A program made the position numbers and the translations under genes. A stretch of DNA of 64,000 nucleotides from Algoriphagus sp. NG3 (lineage in GTDB: Bacteria > Bacteroidota > Bacteroidia > Cytophagales > Cyclobacteriaceae), in NCBI RefSeq assembly GCF_034119865.1, contig NZ_CP139421.1, positions 1,488,001-1,552,000 of the forward strand, in the 5' to 3' direction. The notes below the pieces were generated by a model that saw only the letters and a program-made list of their open reading frames with translations, was not told where the DNA came from and ran no database searches. Numbering within the stretch: position 1 is the stretch's first letter; the number at the start of each line of letters is the position of its first letter. This document shows positions 1 to 9,135 of the stretch, piece after piece.

Positions 1-858
1 GTCAAATTCCTTAGTTTGGTAGATGTAGGGAGTATAGGTGCCGGAAGCGAGCAATTTGATGGTATTGTCTTTTAGACCATCTTCCTCTATTACTGACTCG
101 GTAGCCCGGGTAAGTTCAGTGATGGAAAAGGTAAAACCATTTATTGAAAAGGTGACAGGCTTAAAAGTTGCGGTGGATTTTCCGTTGGAGTGGATGATTT
201 TGAGATCTTCCACAGGCGTAAACCCTCCCATAAAATCTAAGCTATATTGTACTTGTCCATCATTATCAAATGTAAACGAAATGGTTTGCTGCCCATCTGC
301 TAAGTTTAGGTCGTAGATGGGAAAGTACTCACTATTCATATCAAAGGCATAGTGGAGATTGAAGGTGTAGGGGAAGTAATCCAATTCTTCAAAAGGACTG
401 ATAATAGACTCTTTTTTGTCCAGTGTAACAGGAGTTCCCAGGTCACCTTTTTTGGTTGTCTCGAAAATCAGTCCTTGGCCTAGCTTGGTTCTTCCTGACC
501 AATAAAGTCCAGCATAAATCACCTCAGAACAGTTGGGGTCAGCACCGTTTTCCTCAGAAAACAAAAGCGTAGCAGAAGAGGAATTAAACGTCTCCGGATC
601 AGTGTCAATGTCCACAAATTTCATTTTTTCCAACGCATTCTGGACATCTTCTCGATAAGATTCCAACGTGAGGTTGGTGTTTCCTATCACCGTGAAATCC
701 CCTCTGATATGGAAAATATTGTTATTGGGCGCAGGGCTGCCTACCCTGTGGCGGAAGGGAACCCTGTAGTCATTTTGTGCATGTGCCGAAGTGATCACCG
801 CTACTGCACCTAGACAAAATAAAAGGAATGTTAGAAAAGAGAATTTCCCAAAAGACAT
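1..858 (-). CDS. N-terminal part of a large secreted surface protein (partial)
   Basis: An uninterrupted reading frame of 286 codons runs from the ATG at 858 off the left edge of the window, so the protein is incomplete. Residues 1-28 form a signal peptide (hydrophobic core LTFLLFCLGAVAVI, probable cleavage after AHA). The mature start reads QNDYRVPFRHRVGSP and is followed by beta-rich sequence with a YAGLYWSGR motif, a style I associate with large secreted Bacteroidota proteins that end in a T9SS sorting domain; the C-terminus that would prove this lies outside the window. The next gene upstream on the same strand is a T9SS type B protein, which supports a surface location. Specific function unknown. 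Confidence 0.75.
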   Translation of the reverse strand, partial: MSFGKFSFLTFLLFCLGAVAVITSAHAQNDYRVPFRHRVGSPAPNNNIFHIRGDFTVIGNTNLTLESYREDVQNALEKMKFVDIDTDPETFNSSSATLLFSEENGADPNCSEVIYAGLYWSGRTKLGQGLIFETTKKGDLGTPVTLDKKESIISPFEELDYFPYTFNLHYAFDMNSEYFPIYDLNLADGQQTISFTFDNDGQVQYSLDFMGGFTPVEDLKIIHSNGKSTATFKPVTFSINGFTFSITELTRATESVIEEDGLKDNTIKLLASGTYTPYIYQTKEFD

Positions 859-1514
859 AGAATAGGTGTTAGAAAGTAGTATGCACAGGTAGTTAGATCG
901 ATATTTTACGGGAAACTCTGTGTAAAAATATAGTTAGTTTTCATATTTAAAAAATAAATATTTTCCATGTCAAACCGCCTAATTCCAGCTAGTTGTAATT
1001 GATTTAATAAGGTTTTAAAATTACCCTTGGAGATAGTGCTATGGTTATCTCTTAAAAGTAGTAAAATTTAGTTTTATACAGCGTGTTGTGGAACTTACAA
1101 TAACTGAGTTCTAAACTCATTCACTGCCATTAAATTTATTTTTTATGACTTGTAATTGTCACTGTGTCTCTGCATACCCTCAGGGCAGCATATATTAATC
1201 CTGTATAAACATTGCGGTACGAGTAGCATTGATGGCCGTTTCCCGGAGAGGATTGAAACAGGCTATAGGGAAGACAAGACCCCATTAAATTCACGGGGAA
1301 TTTAATGCAACCTTTCTTATTCTTAGCCATAGGGGGAGATGCATTTGTGTAATGAGTTTCATTTTCCCAGATGTCCTCAGCCGTCATCTTATACTTGAAT
1401 CCAGATTGGTAAAGAATATATGCCTGTGCCCATTATCAGTGTCAACCCCGCCTGCGGCAGTGTATTCTATTTTGCAGAATTACCCTTATAAAAAAATCGT
1501 GCATTTTGGCAACT
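859..1514. other. Gene-free stretch with one perfect hairpin
   Basis: This 656-bp stretch lies between two minus-strand secreted-protein genes. The only clear structure is an inverted repeat at 1283-1307: arms CATTAAATTC and GAATTTAATG with a 5-nt loop ACGGG. It has no T-run behind it, so it is not an obvious terminator. An 83-codon minus-strand frame (1136-1387) covers the hairpin but has no signal, domain or composition that supports a protein. The left part (about 860-1080) is AT-rich and probably holds the promoter of the partial gene. Confidence 0.4.
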
Positions 1515-4124
1515 TTAGCGAACAAGTACAAAAGTGCCTTTTTTCTCCTCGCGCTGTGTTTTTTTATCCAGGGTGTAATAATAGTTGACCCTATAGACAT
1601 AAGATCCGAAGGGAGCCTCTTTCCCGTTTATTCTGCCGTCCCAGCCAGTATCCCCGTAATAAACCAGTGCTCCCCAACGGTCATATATCCATAGTTCAAA
1701 ACTGACCTTGCAATGGGATACGCCTTTATAAATCCCCGGAGCTTGCCTAGAGTCGAAGCCGGTTGGCATCCTGATCAAGGGAACGGTTTCGCTCACCTCA
1801 ATGGCTTTGATGACCTGGCTGCACCCCTTTTGGTTCCTGATCGTGACCGAGTAAAATCCTGCTGATAAATTTTCTGCTATTGGGCCATCCAAGTTGGGAT
1901 CATGCTGCCATTCATAGGTATAAGGACCGTGGTCTCCAAGTAGGTTAAGTTCGATTGTCCCAGAGGATTCGCTGGCGCAGGCTACGTTTGTAACCTGCGG
2001 ATTGGCCAATGGCTCAGCCACTTTAATTGTGATTTCAGGAGATATACCCGCACAAGAAGGATTTTCTGTGCCATAAACGGTGTAGCTAATTCCGGCTTGT
2101 ATTCCGGGTTGGTCCCAAATTACTTGGATTTCATGGCTTCCCTGTCCTGAAACAAGTTTACCCCCGGTAACTGTCCATTCATACGCCCTTCCCTGTACGT
2201 GGGCTTCAACGCTGTAAGTGTGGATCAGTCCAGGGTCAAAACACACTTCCTCCGGACCAATTGGTCTTAGCGCCTGAAGATCGGAGTCAATCTTCACTTC
2301 CAATTCAACTGGGCGACCCGGGCAGCCATTTTCAGTATAGGGTGTCATGATGAGCTTTGCATCGGGATTGGTTGGACCCCACCTGACCAAGACAGAGTCT
2401 AAGTAGCTTTCCAGGATTTCCCCTCCAATAGCTTCAAATTTAGTGTCGATGATATCCTGCTTGTCCACCAACCGGTACATTACTTCCTCGATATTGGGAC
2501 ATACAGTGGTCTGCCCGACCAATTCGGCTTCTGGGTTCATAACTTCCACTTCAAATGTGGCCTCATCCCCTTCTTCACAGGAACCGGTGGATGCGGTGAC
2601 ACTGATCATATACTTGCCAGGTCTGGTAAAAGTATGAGAGGCATGTTGACCTGTTTGGGAGGGACTACCGTCTCCAAAGTCCCAAACAGAATACGTAAAA
2701 TCGGAAGCGCTGGTACTGATGCTCCATTCCCCTTCCTGATCAAGACAGGCCACTTTGTCGCCAATTACTTCAAATTCATATTCTGATTGGATATCGATGT
2801 CCAGATTACCCAATGCTGCCCCGGCAGCATAGCCATAAGACTCCCGGAATCCAAAACCATAAACATATGCGGCAAAGCCATCCGGGTTGGTCAAATGGTG
2901 CACACCTCCTGATACCCTGATCCTGGCAATCTGAAAATCGGTATCGCCAGGCAATGGTTCAAAAAATTCTTCGATGTTGCCACCATCCAGAGCCGTCTTG
3001 TGCTGTGTACCGGTTTTCACTACTATGTTGACATAATGGTTGCTAATGTTAGCCATTTGAAAGGAATTGAAAACCAGGTCTTTTAGAAATTGCTCAATCG
3101 GACTGTAGGTGATCATAAAAGGGTCTCCGAAATTGGCAAGCTCCGGAATGTCGTAATCATTACATCCCACACCTCTCGAAAATACGGTGACAGATGAGGG
3201 TTTCGATGTTTCAATTTTTCCCGATTCGTCCGCACGAAAATTGATTGTCAGAAATTTCCCCTTGTGAATGGTCCCTTGAGGTATTCCATTAAGACTGACT
3301 TCAGTGCCGTCCTCCGAAGCCAGTACTTTAACCAACTCTCCTGATGTCCTCTCTTTCAATGCGATATGTACGAAGTGTTTGCCCCAGGAACTGACTGGAT
3401 ATGCTTGCTGGAAAAGATTGTCACATGCCTCACAATCTCCCACCCAAGTACACATGCTTCCTCCAAATACAGCAATTTTTTTACAGTCGTTTTCATTATC
3501 ATCTACTATCCGTACCCGGGAACCTGTCAAATCTTTATCTGCTTTGACCTGATAACTTTGCCCACGGTTAAGTACAATAGTAGACGGCACCCCGGCTCTG
3601 TTGCCACTGACTGAATTTACCGAAGTGGTGATTTCTATTTTGGTATTGTCCTCTGAGGCCACCACCAGTAAGGTACTGGGAAAGGGACTGACTTCCTGAT
3701 GAGAGGTGATGTAATAATCTTTTCCCAAACCCCCAACGGGCAAAACCACTGTACCATCAGTAGTTCTGAACATTTCGTTGAAAGCATGGACCGCAATTTT
3801 TCCGGTTGCTTTGATAAAAATACCTTTGTTTTCCACCTTCCCTGAAGTTCTGTGCACCAGGTTAAGATTACCTGAATTCACCCGGAATTCATGCTGTTGG
3901 CCTGTATTCAAATCAAACGACGATGAGCGACCGAGGTATTCTATCACCCCTGAAGTCTTTTCATTAGCTGTTATGATTAGGACAACGTCACTGTAACGAC
4001 CATCTTCCTCAAGATTCTCCATGAATCCGACCCAAAATTCCGTACCAATAGTCGAATTCTGCCCCATGGCCATCTGCCACGAGCTCATCAACAACAGAAG
4101 CGAAAGAAAATATCTACAGGGCAT
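1515..4124 (-). CDS. T9SS type B secreted protein with IgGFc-binding-like, PKD and SprB-like domains
   Basis: 869 residues. Residues 1-21 are a signal peptide. Residues about 25-430 match the IgGFc-binding N-terminal fold by pattern: GTEFWVGFM near the start, VFGGSMCTWVGDCEACDNLFQQ around 219-240, and SSWGKHFV. A PKD domain follows at about 450-530 with WDFGDG at 481-486, and a SprB-like repeat lies at about 720-790 (ACASESSGTIEL, PYTYEW, LSAGFYSVTI). The last ~70 residues (WIYDRWGALVYYGDTGWDGR, GSYVYRV, GTFVLVR) are a CHU_C/type B sorting domain for the type IX system. The usual FTPNGDGxND lead-in of that domain is missing and reads PTGFDSRQAPG. Likely exported to the cell surface; its ligand is unknown. 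Confidence 0.85.
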   Translation of the reverse strand: MPCRYFLSLLLLMSSWQMAMGQNSTIGTEFWVGFMENLEEDGRYSDVVLIITANEKTSGVIEYLGRSSSFDLNTGQQHEFRVNSGNLNLVHRTSGKVENKGIFIKATGKIAVHAFNEMFRTTDGTVVLPVGGLGKDYYITSHQEVSPFPSTLLVVASEDNTKIEITTSVNSVSGNRAGVPSTIVLNRGQSYQVKADKDLTGSRVRIVDDNENDCKKIAVFGGSMCTWVGDCEACDNLFQQAYPVSSWGKHFVHIALKERTSGELVKVLASEDGTEVSLNGIPQGTIHKGKFLTINFRADESGKIETSKPSSVTVFSRGVGCNDYDIPELANFGDPFMITYSPIEQFLKDLVFNSFQMANISNHYVNIVVKTGTQHKTALDGGNIEEFFEPLPGDTDFQIARIRVSGGVHHLTNPDGFAAYVYGFGFRESYGYAAGAALGNLDIDIQSEYEFEVIGDKVACLDQEGEWSISTSASDFTYSVWDFGDGSPSQTGQHASHTFTRPGKYMISVTASTGSCEEGDEATFEVEVMNPEAELVGQTTVCPNIEEVMYRLVDKQDIIDTKFEAIGGEILESYLDSVLVRWGPTNPDAKLIMTPYTENGCPGRPVELEVKIDSDLQALRPIGPEEVCFDPGLIHTYSVEAHVQGRAYEWTVTGGKLVSGQGSHEIQVIWDQPGIQAGISYTVYGTENPSCAGISPEITIKVAEPLANPQVTNVACASESSGTIELNLLGDHGPYTYEWQHDPNLDGPIAENLSAGFYSVTIRNQKGCSQVIKAIEVSETVPLIRMPTGFDSRQAPGIYKGVSHCKVSFELWIYDRWGALVYYGDTGWDGRINGKEAPFGSYVYRVNYYYTLDKKTQREEKKGTFVLVR

Positions 4125-4540
4125 TACCGTATAGACGATATATAGTGGATAGACTCCAAGTAGTTATTCTCGGAAAGCAAATTAATGCCAGGATGTGGCA
4201 AGGGACGCATGATCCTTATTTTCATTTAGCAACACGTTACTGCATGCCGGGAATCATATTTTCGAAGAAAAATCGGTGTCGGAAGGAATTTTAGTTTGAT
4301 CCTTCACTCCAGCGGTCATTATCTTGGTATTTGAGTCGCCGATATCAATGTATAGACAAGTTAACTTACTGTTGACCGTGAAGTTCCGGTAATCATTGGC
4401 ATTCTCATGCAATGGTTACCATAATTATTCGGTTTTATAAACCAAAGATAATAAGTCCAATAAATTTTTAAACTAAAATCACTATAAAAATAATTGTCGC
4501 TTATTTTAAACTTAAAAAGTTTAAAATAAATATCTGATTA
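4125..4540. other. Gene-free stretch with a long AT palindrome
   Basis: 416 bp between the surface protein gene and the Fic relic. No reading frame is convincing. At 4501-4529 there is a perfect inverted repeat with 13-bp arms (TTATTTTAAACTT and its complement) around a 3-nt AAA loop, ending 11 bp from the Fic relic stop. It could be an operator, a cruciform or a weak bidirectional terminator. Confidence 0.4.
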
Positions 4541-4834
4541 TTAGTCACCAGATACAGTTATCTGTCCTTTTTCTTGTGTGCTGTAGTCAAGTCTTGATTT
4601 TGCTGACAATAAGGCTTTCCTATAAGTAATAATCTCTTTAATATCCCCTTGTTTTTCTGAAGATTGTACTTTTTCAGCCTCATATCCCAACACTTCTTTT
4701 AGTGTAGCCTGTGTACAACCTTCTATTTTGGCAGATAGAACGGCTTCCTGAGTGCGAAGAGGTGAAAGCAAAACTTCTGGATTGATGATAGACTGAAGTA
4801 GCCCGTCATAGGGCAAGCTGGCGATTGGCAGTAC
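4541..4834 (-). pseudogene. Relic of a Fic/DOC-family protein (N-terminal domain only)
   Basis: The frame reads NPEVLLSPLRTQEAVLSAKI followed by EGCTQATLKEVLGYEA. This matches the Fic_N helix region, including the SxxxEG-type inhibitory motif (SAKIEG) that blocks the active site of class II Fic AMP-transferases. A full protein of this family is about 350-380 residues; here a stop (4835-4837) cuts the frame shortly upstream and another stop comes about 60 residues after the motif, so the catalytic HPFxxGNGR loop is absent. There is no ATG; the longest run begins with TTG. I read it as a decayed fragment, not a functional gene. The identity rests on motif recognition only. Confidence 0.6.
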
Positions 4835-5112
4835 TCAGTAAATCCACTATAGCTGCCCAGTCTAAGTTTGTCGAAAGAATTTGTTATGGTTTGTACGGTT
4901 TCATTTGTATCTCATCTATGCAACACAAGATAGCGTTGTGTCTCATTATTTAAAAAATATGAGGCTGTCTCATAACTAGTGACAGCCTCTGTTTTATTCG
5001 GGTTGGTATCTGAGCCAATTTTCATATAGCCAAATCTCAGGCTCTTGAATTGACTTTTGAGACAATCTAATTCATAAGACCGTAAACTCTTGATTCAGCA
5101 CTACCTTGGTTT
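4835..5112. other. Gene-free stretch with terminator-like hairpin
   Basis: Between the Fic relic and mnmE. A hairpin at 4961-4989 has 9-bp arms (GAGGCTGTC and GACAGCCTC), an 11-nt loop and a T-rich tail (TGTTTTA). It points as a terminator for plus-strand transcription. A related word TTTTGAGACAATC occurs at about 5055-5070, so this could be the worn end of an inserted element, but no transposase remains. Confidence 0.4.
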
Positions 5113-6495
5113 TTACTTCCCGATGCAAAAATTCCGAAAAATATTCTCCAGCAGATCATCCGTAGTAATCTCTCCAGTAATCTCCCCAAGGAAATGAAGA
5201 GAGCGGCGGATATCCATCGCCACAAAATCATTGGTCACTTCATTGTCCAGTCCGCCTAGAATATCCAATAATGACTCTCGGGTTTTGACTAAGGAATCGT
5301 AATGACGCACATTGGTCACTACTGTATTTCCTGTCCTGAATTTATCAAGATTGACCAATACCAAAATCCTAGATTTGAGTTCTTCGAGGTTGTCTTTCTG
5401 ACCTGCAGAGATAAAAATAGTATCAGGATGATTTTCCTTTAATTCATTAACCAAAAGTGAATTAGCCTTATCTATCTTATTGGCAACTTTAAGAAAAGGT
5501 ACCCCTTGATTTTCCAGCTTATTGACATCCCGATTGATCTCCACCAAGTCTGTATCTCCCAAATCAAAAAGATATAAAATCAGAGAGGCTGACTTCATTT
5601 TCTCCTGGGTTCGGCTTACTCCGATGGCCTCGATGGTGTCGGTGGTTTCCCGTAGTCCGGCCGTGTCGATGAAGCGGAAAATCACTCCACCTATATTGAT
5701 TTCATCCTCTATAAAATCCCGGGTAGTTCCTGCGATCTCAGAGACTATGGCTTTTTCCTCATTGAGCAGTGCATTGAGTAGGGTAGACTTCCCTGCATTT
5801 GGTTTACCTGCGATCACGGTGGGCACACCGTTTTTGATCACATTTCCCAAATCAAAACTCAAGATCAATTCTTCCACTACCCGTAAAAGCCGCTCTACAA
5901 GGGTCCTCAATTCTTCCCGGCTTGCAAATTCCACGTCTTCTTCACCGAAGTCCAGCTCCAGTTCTATCATTGAAGCAAAATGGATCAGCTTGGTTCTAAG
6001 TTCTTGGATTTCACTACTGAATCCCCCACGCATTTGGCTGAGTGCTGCCTGGTGCGAAGTCTCAGAATCCGCGTGAATCAAATCAGCAACCGCTTCTGCT
6101 TGTGCTAAATCAAACTGCCCATTAAGGAAGGCACGCTGAGTGAATTCTCCCGGTTTTGCCGGGCGGGCTCCTTTTCGGATAAATAGTTTGAGTACCTGAT
6201 TGATGATATAGGAAGAGCCGTGCGTAGAGATCTCCACTACATTTTCTTTAGTAAATGATTTGGGAGCGATGAAAAGCGATACCAGTACTTCATCGATAAT
6301 CTTATCACCGTCTCGGATCGTGCCAAAGTGAATCGTGTGGGATTCCTGCTTTTCCAGGTTTTTTCCAAAAAAGACCTCATTGGTGAGGCTTATGGCTTCC
6401 TTACCGGAAAGCCTTATTACAGCAATAGCTCCAACACCTTGTGGTGTAGCTAAGGCTATGATGGTGTCATTCTGCTCTGAAAGGGTAAAGCTCAT
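5113..6495 (-). CDS. mnmE: tRNA uridine-5-carboxymethylaminomethyl modification GTPase MnmE
   Basis: 460 residues, the usual family length. With MnmG this GTPase installs the 5-carboxymethylaminomethyl group on wobble U34 of several tRNAs. The N-terminal formyl-THF-binding domain (1-120) contains the PGEFTQRAFLNGQFDLAQAE stretch (about 115-134). The inserted G domain has G1 GKPNAGKST at 230-238, TTRD at 257-260, DTAG at 277-280 and NKID at 339-342. The C-terminal CIGK at 457-460 carries the conserved Cys. The start codon overlaps the stop of the thioredoxin-like gene by 4 bp, so mnmE sits at the end of the metal-transport cluster and is probably translationally coupled to it. Confidence 0.97.
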   Translation of the reverse strand: MSFTLSEQNDTIIALATPQGVGAIAVIRLSGKEAISLTNEVFFGKNLEKQESHTIHFGTIRDGDKIIDEVLVSLFIAPKSFTKENVVEISTHGSSYIINQVLKLFIRKGARPAKPGEFTQRAFLNGQFDLAQAEAVADLIHADSETSHQAALSQMRGGFSSEIQELRTKLIHFASMIELELDFGEEDVEFASREELRTLVERLLRVVEELILSFDLGNVIKNGVPTVIAGKPNAGKSTLLNALLNEEKAIVSEIAGTTRDFIEDEINIGGVIFRFIDTAGLRETTDTIEAIGVSRTQEKMKSASLILYLFDLGDTDLVEINRDVNKLENQGVPFLKVANKIDKANSLLVNELKENHPDTIFISAGQKDNLEELKSRILVLVNLDKFRTGNTVVTNVRHYDSLVKTRESLLDILGGLDNEVTNDFVAMDIRRSLHFLGEITGEITTDDLLENIFRNFCIGK

Positions 6496-6959
6496 TTTGC
6501 TCCAATTCCATTTTTTACAAGTTGATCCAGTCCTTCCAGAAACTGAGCTGGCTGCCTGTAGCCAGGAAGCTGGGTGATATTCCTTAAAGTTGGATCAATA
6601 ATCACAAAATTTGGATAGGACTGTACACGCATGGTAGCGGCCATTTTCGCTTCGGTATATTCCTTTCCTTTGAAGTTAAACTTCCGCTTGTTGTTTTCAG
6701 CATTCATTTTGACGGCGTAGAACTGATCATTAATATACTTGATCACTGCAGGGTCTGTGAATGTTTCCTTATCCATTTTCTTGCACCATCCGCACCAGTC
6801 TGTATAGACATCCACCAAAAGCATTTTGGGACTGGCTTCAGAAGCGGCAACAGCCTCCTCAAATTTTAGCCATTCTATTTTTTCCTGAGCTTGCGCAAAT
6901 TGAGCTATTACTAGAATTAAGCCTATGATTACTATTTTTTTCATGCTTTTAATTTTCAA
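6492..6959 (-). CDS. Exported thioredoxin-like protein (thioredoxin_7/DUF255 type)
   Basis: 155 residues with a signal peptide (hydrophobic IVIIGLILVIAQ, cleavage near AQA at about 25) and a thioredoxin fold with active site DWCGWCKKMD; the redox CxxC is Cys56-Cys59. The cis-Pro loop is SYPNFVIID. It likely acts as a periplasmic thiol-disulfide protein. It overlaps both the upstream permease gene (6956-6959) and mnmE (6492-6495) by 4 bp, which indicates one transcript. The first Met is MKIKSMKKI; starting at the second Met (residue 6) would leave a cleaner signal peptide. Confidence 0.88.
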   Translation of the reverse strand: MKIKSMKKIVIIGLILVIAQFAQAQEKIEWLKFEEAVAASEASPKMLLVDVYTDWCGWCKKMDKETFTDPAVIKYINDQFYAVKMNAENNKRKFNFKGKEYTEAKMAATMRVQSYPNFVIIDPTLRNITQLPGYRQPAQFLEGLDQLVKNGIGAK

Positions 6960-7852
6960 TTCTCCAACGGCTTTGGACTAGTGGAAGTTCCGAATATCCA
7001 GTTTGGCTTGGTGCGTGTGAGTAGGGCGCTTCCCAGGAATACAACTCCTCCCACGAATACCATCATCCCCGCTATGGAACTATCCACCAAATATGCCATG
7101 TAATATCCAGCTATGGAAATAAATATTCCCAACACGCAGGTAAGTTTGATCAGGGAGCTCAATTTTTTGGTCCATAGAAAAGCCGTAGCTGGGGGAACCA
7201 CAAGTAGCGCTACCACCAAGATAGCACCGACTGCCTCGAAGCTGCTTACCGTAGTGTAGGATACCATACTCATCAGCGCTAGGTTGATAGCTCCTGCAGG
7301 AAGACCGATTACCAGTCCGAAGCTTTCGTCAAAACTCGTAAGCTTTAGCTCTTTGTACAGCAGTACTATAAATAAGCATACCAAAACCAAATTCAACAAT
7401 GACAGGTACGTGATTCGTGGTCCCATACTAAAACCGGAGCTTGTGATCCACAGATCAATCGGCAGGTAGGCTATTTCTCCATACAGCACACATTCCTGAT
7501 CCAGATCCACTCTATAAGCAAGCATATTAATGAGAATTATTCCTATGGAAAAAAGCAAGGTAAATGTGATTCCTATAGATGCGTCTAGCTGCACTTTAGC
7601 TTTTGTTTTGAGCCAGTTGATGATTAAGGTTGCCAGTATGCCGAGCAGGCCGGCACCAATAATGACCTCAAGACCCCGCTGGCTTCCCGATACAAAGAAA
7701 CCTATGACTATGCCGGGTAGCACTGCATGGGAAATCGCATCGCCAGTCATGGACATTTTGCGGAGCATCATAAATACCCCCAAAAGTCCACAGGATATGG
7801 AGATCAGGGATGCGGTGAAAATGATCAGAAATGCGTTTTGGTCAAAGCTCAT
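6956..7852 (-). CDS. Metal ABC transporter permease, ABC-3 family (TroD/ZnuB-like)
   Basis: 298 residues with about eight hydrophobic helices typical of ABC-3 permeases for zinc, manganese or iron. The N-terminus has the family signature MTGDAISHAVLPGIVIGFF at about 35-53, and the C-terminal half has EAVGAILVVALLVVPPATAFLW. It forms the membrane channel with the neighbouring larger permease. The 5' end overlaps that gene by 11 bp and the 3' end overlaps the thioredoxin-like gene by 4 bp. Confidence 0.93.
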   Translation of the reverse strand: MSFDQNAFLIIFTASLISISCGLLGVFMMLRKMSMTGDAISHAVLPGIVIGFFVSGSQRGLEVIIGAGLLGILATLIINWLKTKAKVQLDASIGITFTLLFSIGIILINMLAYRVDLDQECVLYGEIAYLPIDLWITSSGFSMGPRITYLSLLNLVLVCLFIVLLYKELKLTSFDESFGLVIGLPAGAINLALMSMVSYTTVSSFEAVGAILVVALLVVPPATAFLWTKKLSSLIKLTCVLGIFISIAGYYMAYLVDSSIAGMMVFVGGVVFLGSALLTRTKPNWIFGTSTSPKPLEN

Positions 7853-9134
7853 CGTTGTCGCGGGGAATAGTCTCGTGGTGAGGATCGAATTTTGGATAAT
7901 TCAGCCTGTTTTCCAGTAAAGCTTCCAGTTCAGGAGTGAGGATATGCTCTAGTTTTTCGGCAGAATCATGGACATGGTCAGGAGCGATATTCATGTATTC
8001 ATTGAGGTAAAGTTCCCAAAGCCTATGTAGCCTTACAATGCGCTTTGCTTCAGATTTTCCTTTTGGTGTAAATGATATATTTCCTTGATTTACAGAAATA
8101 AGACTGGATTTGATTAATTCATTAATGCTATGTTGTGTTTCCCTTTTTGGGAAGGAAAAAGACTGATAGATTTCTTCTATAGGGAAACTCATTTTCCCAC
8201 TTTCAAGTCCATGATAAATAAGTTTCAATAGGTGATCTTGATGGGTTTTCTTCAGGTAATGCTTTCTGGCAATAAAGCGAGAAACCACCCCTTTCCTTGG
8301 AGCGAAAAGAAAGGAAACTATAGCAAGGAGTGAGAGGCTTACTACCACCCATGGTCCGGTAGGCATCTGCGGGATCACAAAGGAAATATAGGTGCCGGCG
8401 ATGCCTGATACGGCTGAAAAAAATCCAGCTATAAGTAAGAGTCGGCCGAGCTTATCCGTCCAGAACCTAGCGGCAGCACCCGGAGTGATCAAAAGTGCCG
8501 CCATCAGGACAACGCCAATCGCCTGTATCCCTATAACTACCGCCAAAATCATCAGCACATTAAAAACCAGCCGGATTGTCCCCATGGGGTAGCCGATCGA
8601 TTTACCAAAGTCCGCATTGAATACCAGCATGGAAAATTCCTTTCGGAATGCTGTCAGTGTGATTATGATTAACAGTGCCAGCCCTCCGTAGATGTAAAGG
8701 TCTTCTTCCAGAATAGCTATAGCATTGCCAAAAATAAATTGGTTGAGACCTGCCATTTCAGGATTGCCGGATTTTTGAATGACTGTCAAAAGCACTATGC
8801 CGAATCCAAAGAAAATAGAGAGGATGGAAGCAATGATTGCATCGTCGCTTAATCTCGTGTTGCTTTTAAGCCAAGAAGTGAGAAAAGTGGCCAGTGCACC
8901 GGATAGAAATGCGCCCGTGACTATGTAGACTGGATTCTTTTCCCCGGCCAGTATAAAGCCCAGACAGATTCCTGGCAATACGGCATGTGATATAGCATCT
9001 CCCAATAGCGCTTTTTTATCCAAAAAACTGTACGTACCCACATAGGCAGACCCAATGCCCAAGAGTGTGATCCCCAGCACTACAAACGCTATGGAGCTAT
9101 CCTGAAAAGTGAAGAAGTAAACAAAGTCAGACAT
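7842..9134 (-). CDS. Metal ABC permease fused to a C-terminal DtxR/MntR-type regulatory domain
   Basis: 430 residues in one uninterrupted frame. Residues 1-285 are a complete ABC-3 permease (signature LLGDAISHAVLPGICLGF at 43-60; IGVVLMAALLITPGAAARFW around 206-225). Residues about 297-430 are soluble and match the DtxR family: a winged-helix segment at 297-370, then HRLWE at 370-374 and VHDSAEKLEH at 388-397, then NYPKFDPHHETIP. The same motifs occur in the stand-alone regulator upstream (HRLWE 79-83, VHEVAEELEH 97-106), so the His/Glu metal ligands of the family are kept. The SH3-like C-terminal domain of the regulator is missing. The fused domain would lie on the cytoplasmic side and may gate transport or tether regulation to the membrane; that role is inference. 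The ATPase gene ends 1 bp upstream. Confidence 0.9.
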   Translation of the reverse strand: MSDFVYFFTFQDSSIAFVVLGITLLGIGSAYVGTYSFLDKKALLGDAISHAVLPGICLGFILAGEKNPVYIVTGAFLSGALATFLTSWLKSNTRLSDDAIIASILSIFFGFGIVLLTVIQKSGNPEMAGLNQFIFGNAIAILEEDLYIYGGLALLIIITLTAFRKEFSMLVFNADFGKSIGYPMGTIRLVFNVLMILAVVIGIQAIGVVLMAALLITPGAAARFWTDKLGRLLLIAGFFSAVSGIAGTYISFVIPQMPTGPWVVVSLSLLAIVSFLFAPRKGVVSRFIARKHYLKKTHQDHLLKLIYHGLESGKMSFPIEEIYQSFSFPKRETQHSINELIKSSLISVNQGNISFTPKGKSEAKRIVRLHRLWELYLNEYMNIAPDHVHDSAEKLEHILTPELEALLENRLNYPKFDPHHETIPRDNDEL

Positions 9135-9135
9135 G

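Noticed and set aside
1251..1260. GATTGAAAC word like the end of a CRISPR repeat
   Set aside because: It occurs once, with no repeat-spacer pattern around it.
1136..1387. 83-codon minus-strand frame
   Set aside because: No domain, signal or start context; it spans a hairpin in a gene-free gap.
5522..6076. 184-codon frame antisense to mnmE
   Set aside because: Shadow of a clear mnmE reading frame; Ser/Arg-rich translation typical of the reverse strand.
7842..9134. Permease-DtxR fusion as a frameshift artefact
   Set aside because: The frame is continuous, the linker is smooth and the tail lacks the regulator C-terminal domain, so it is not a run-on into a neighbouring gene.
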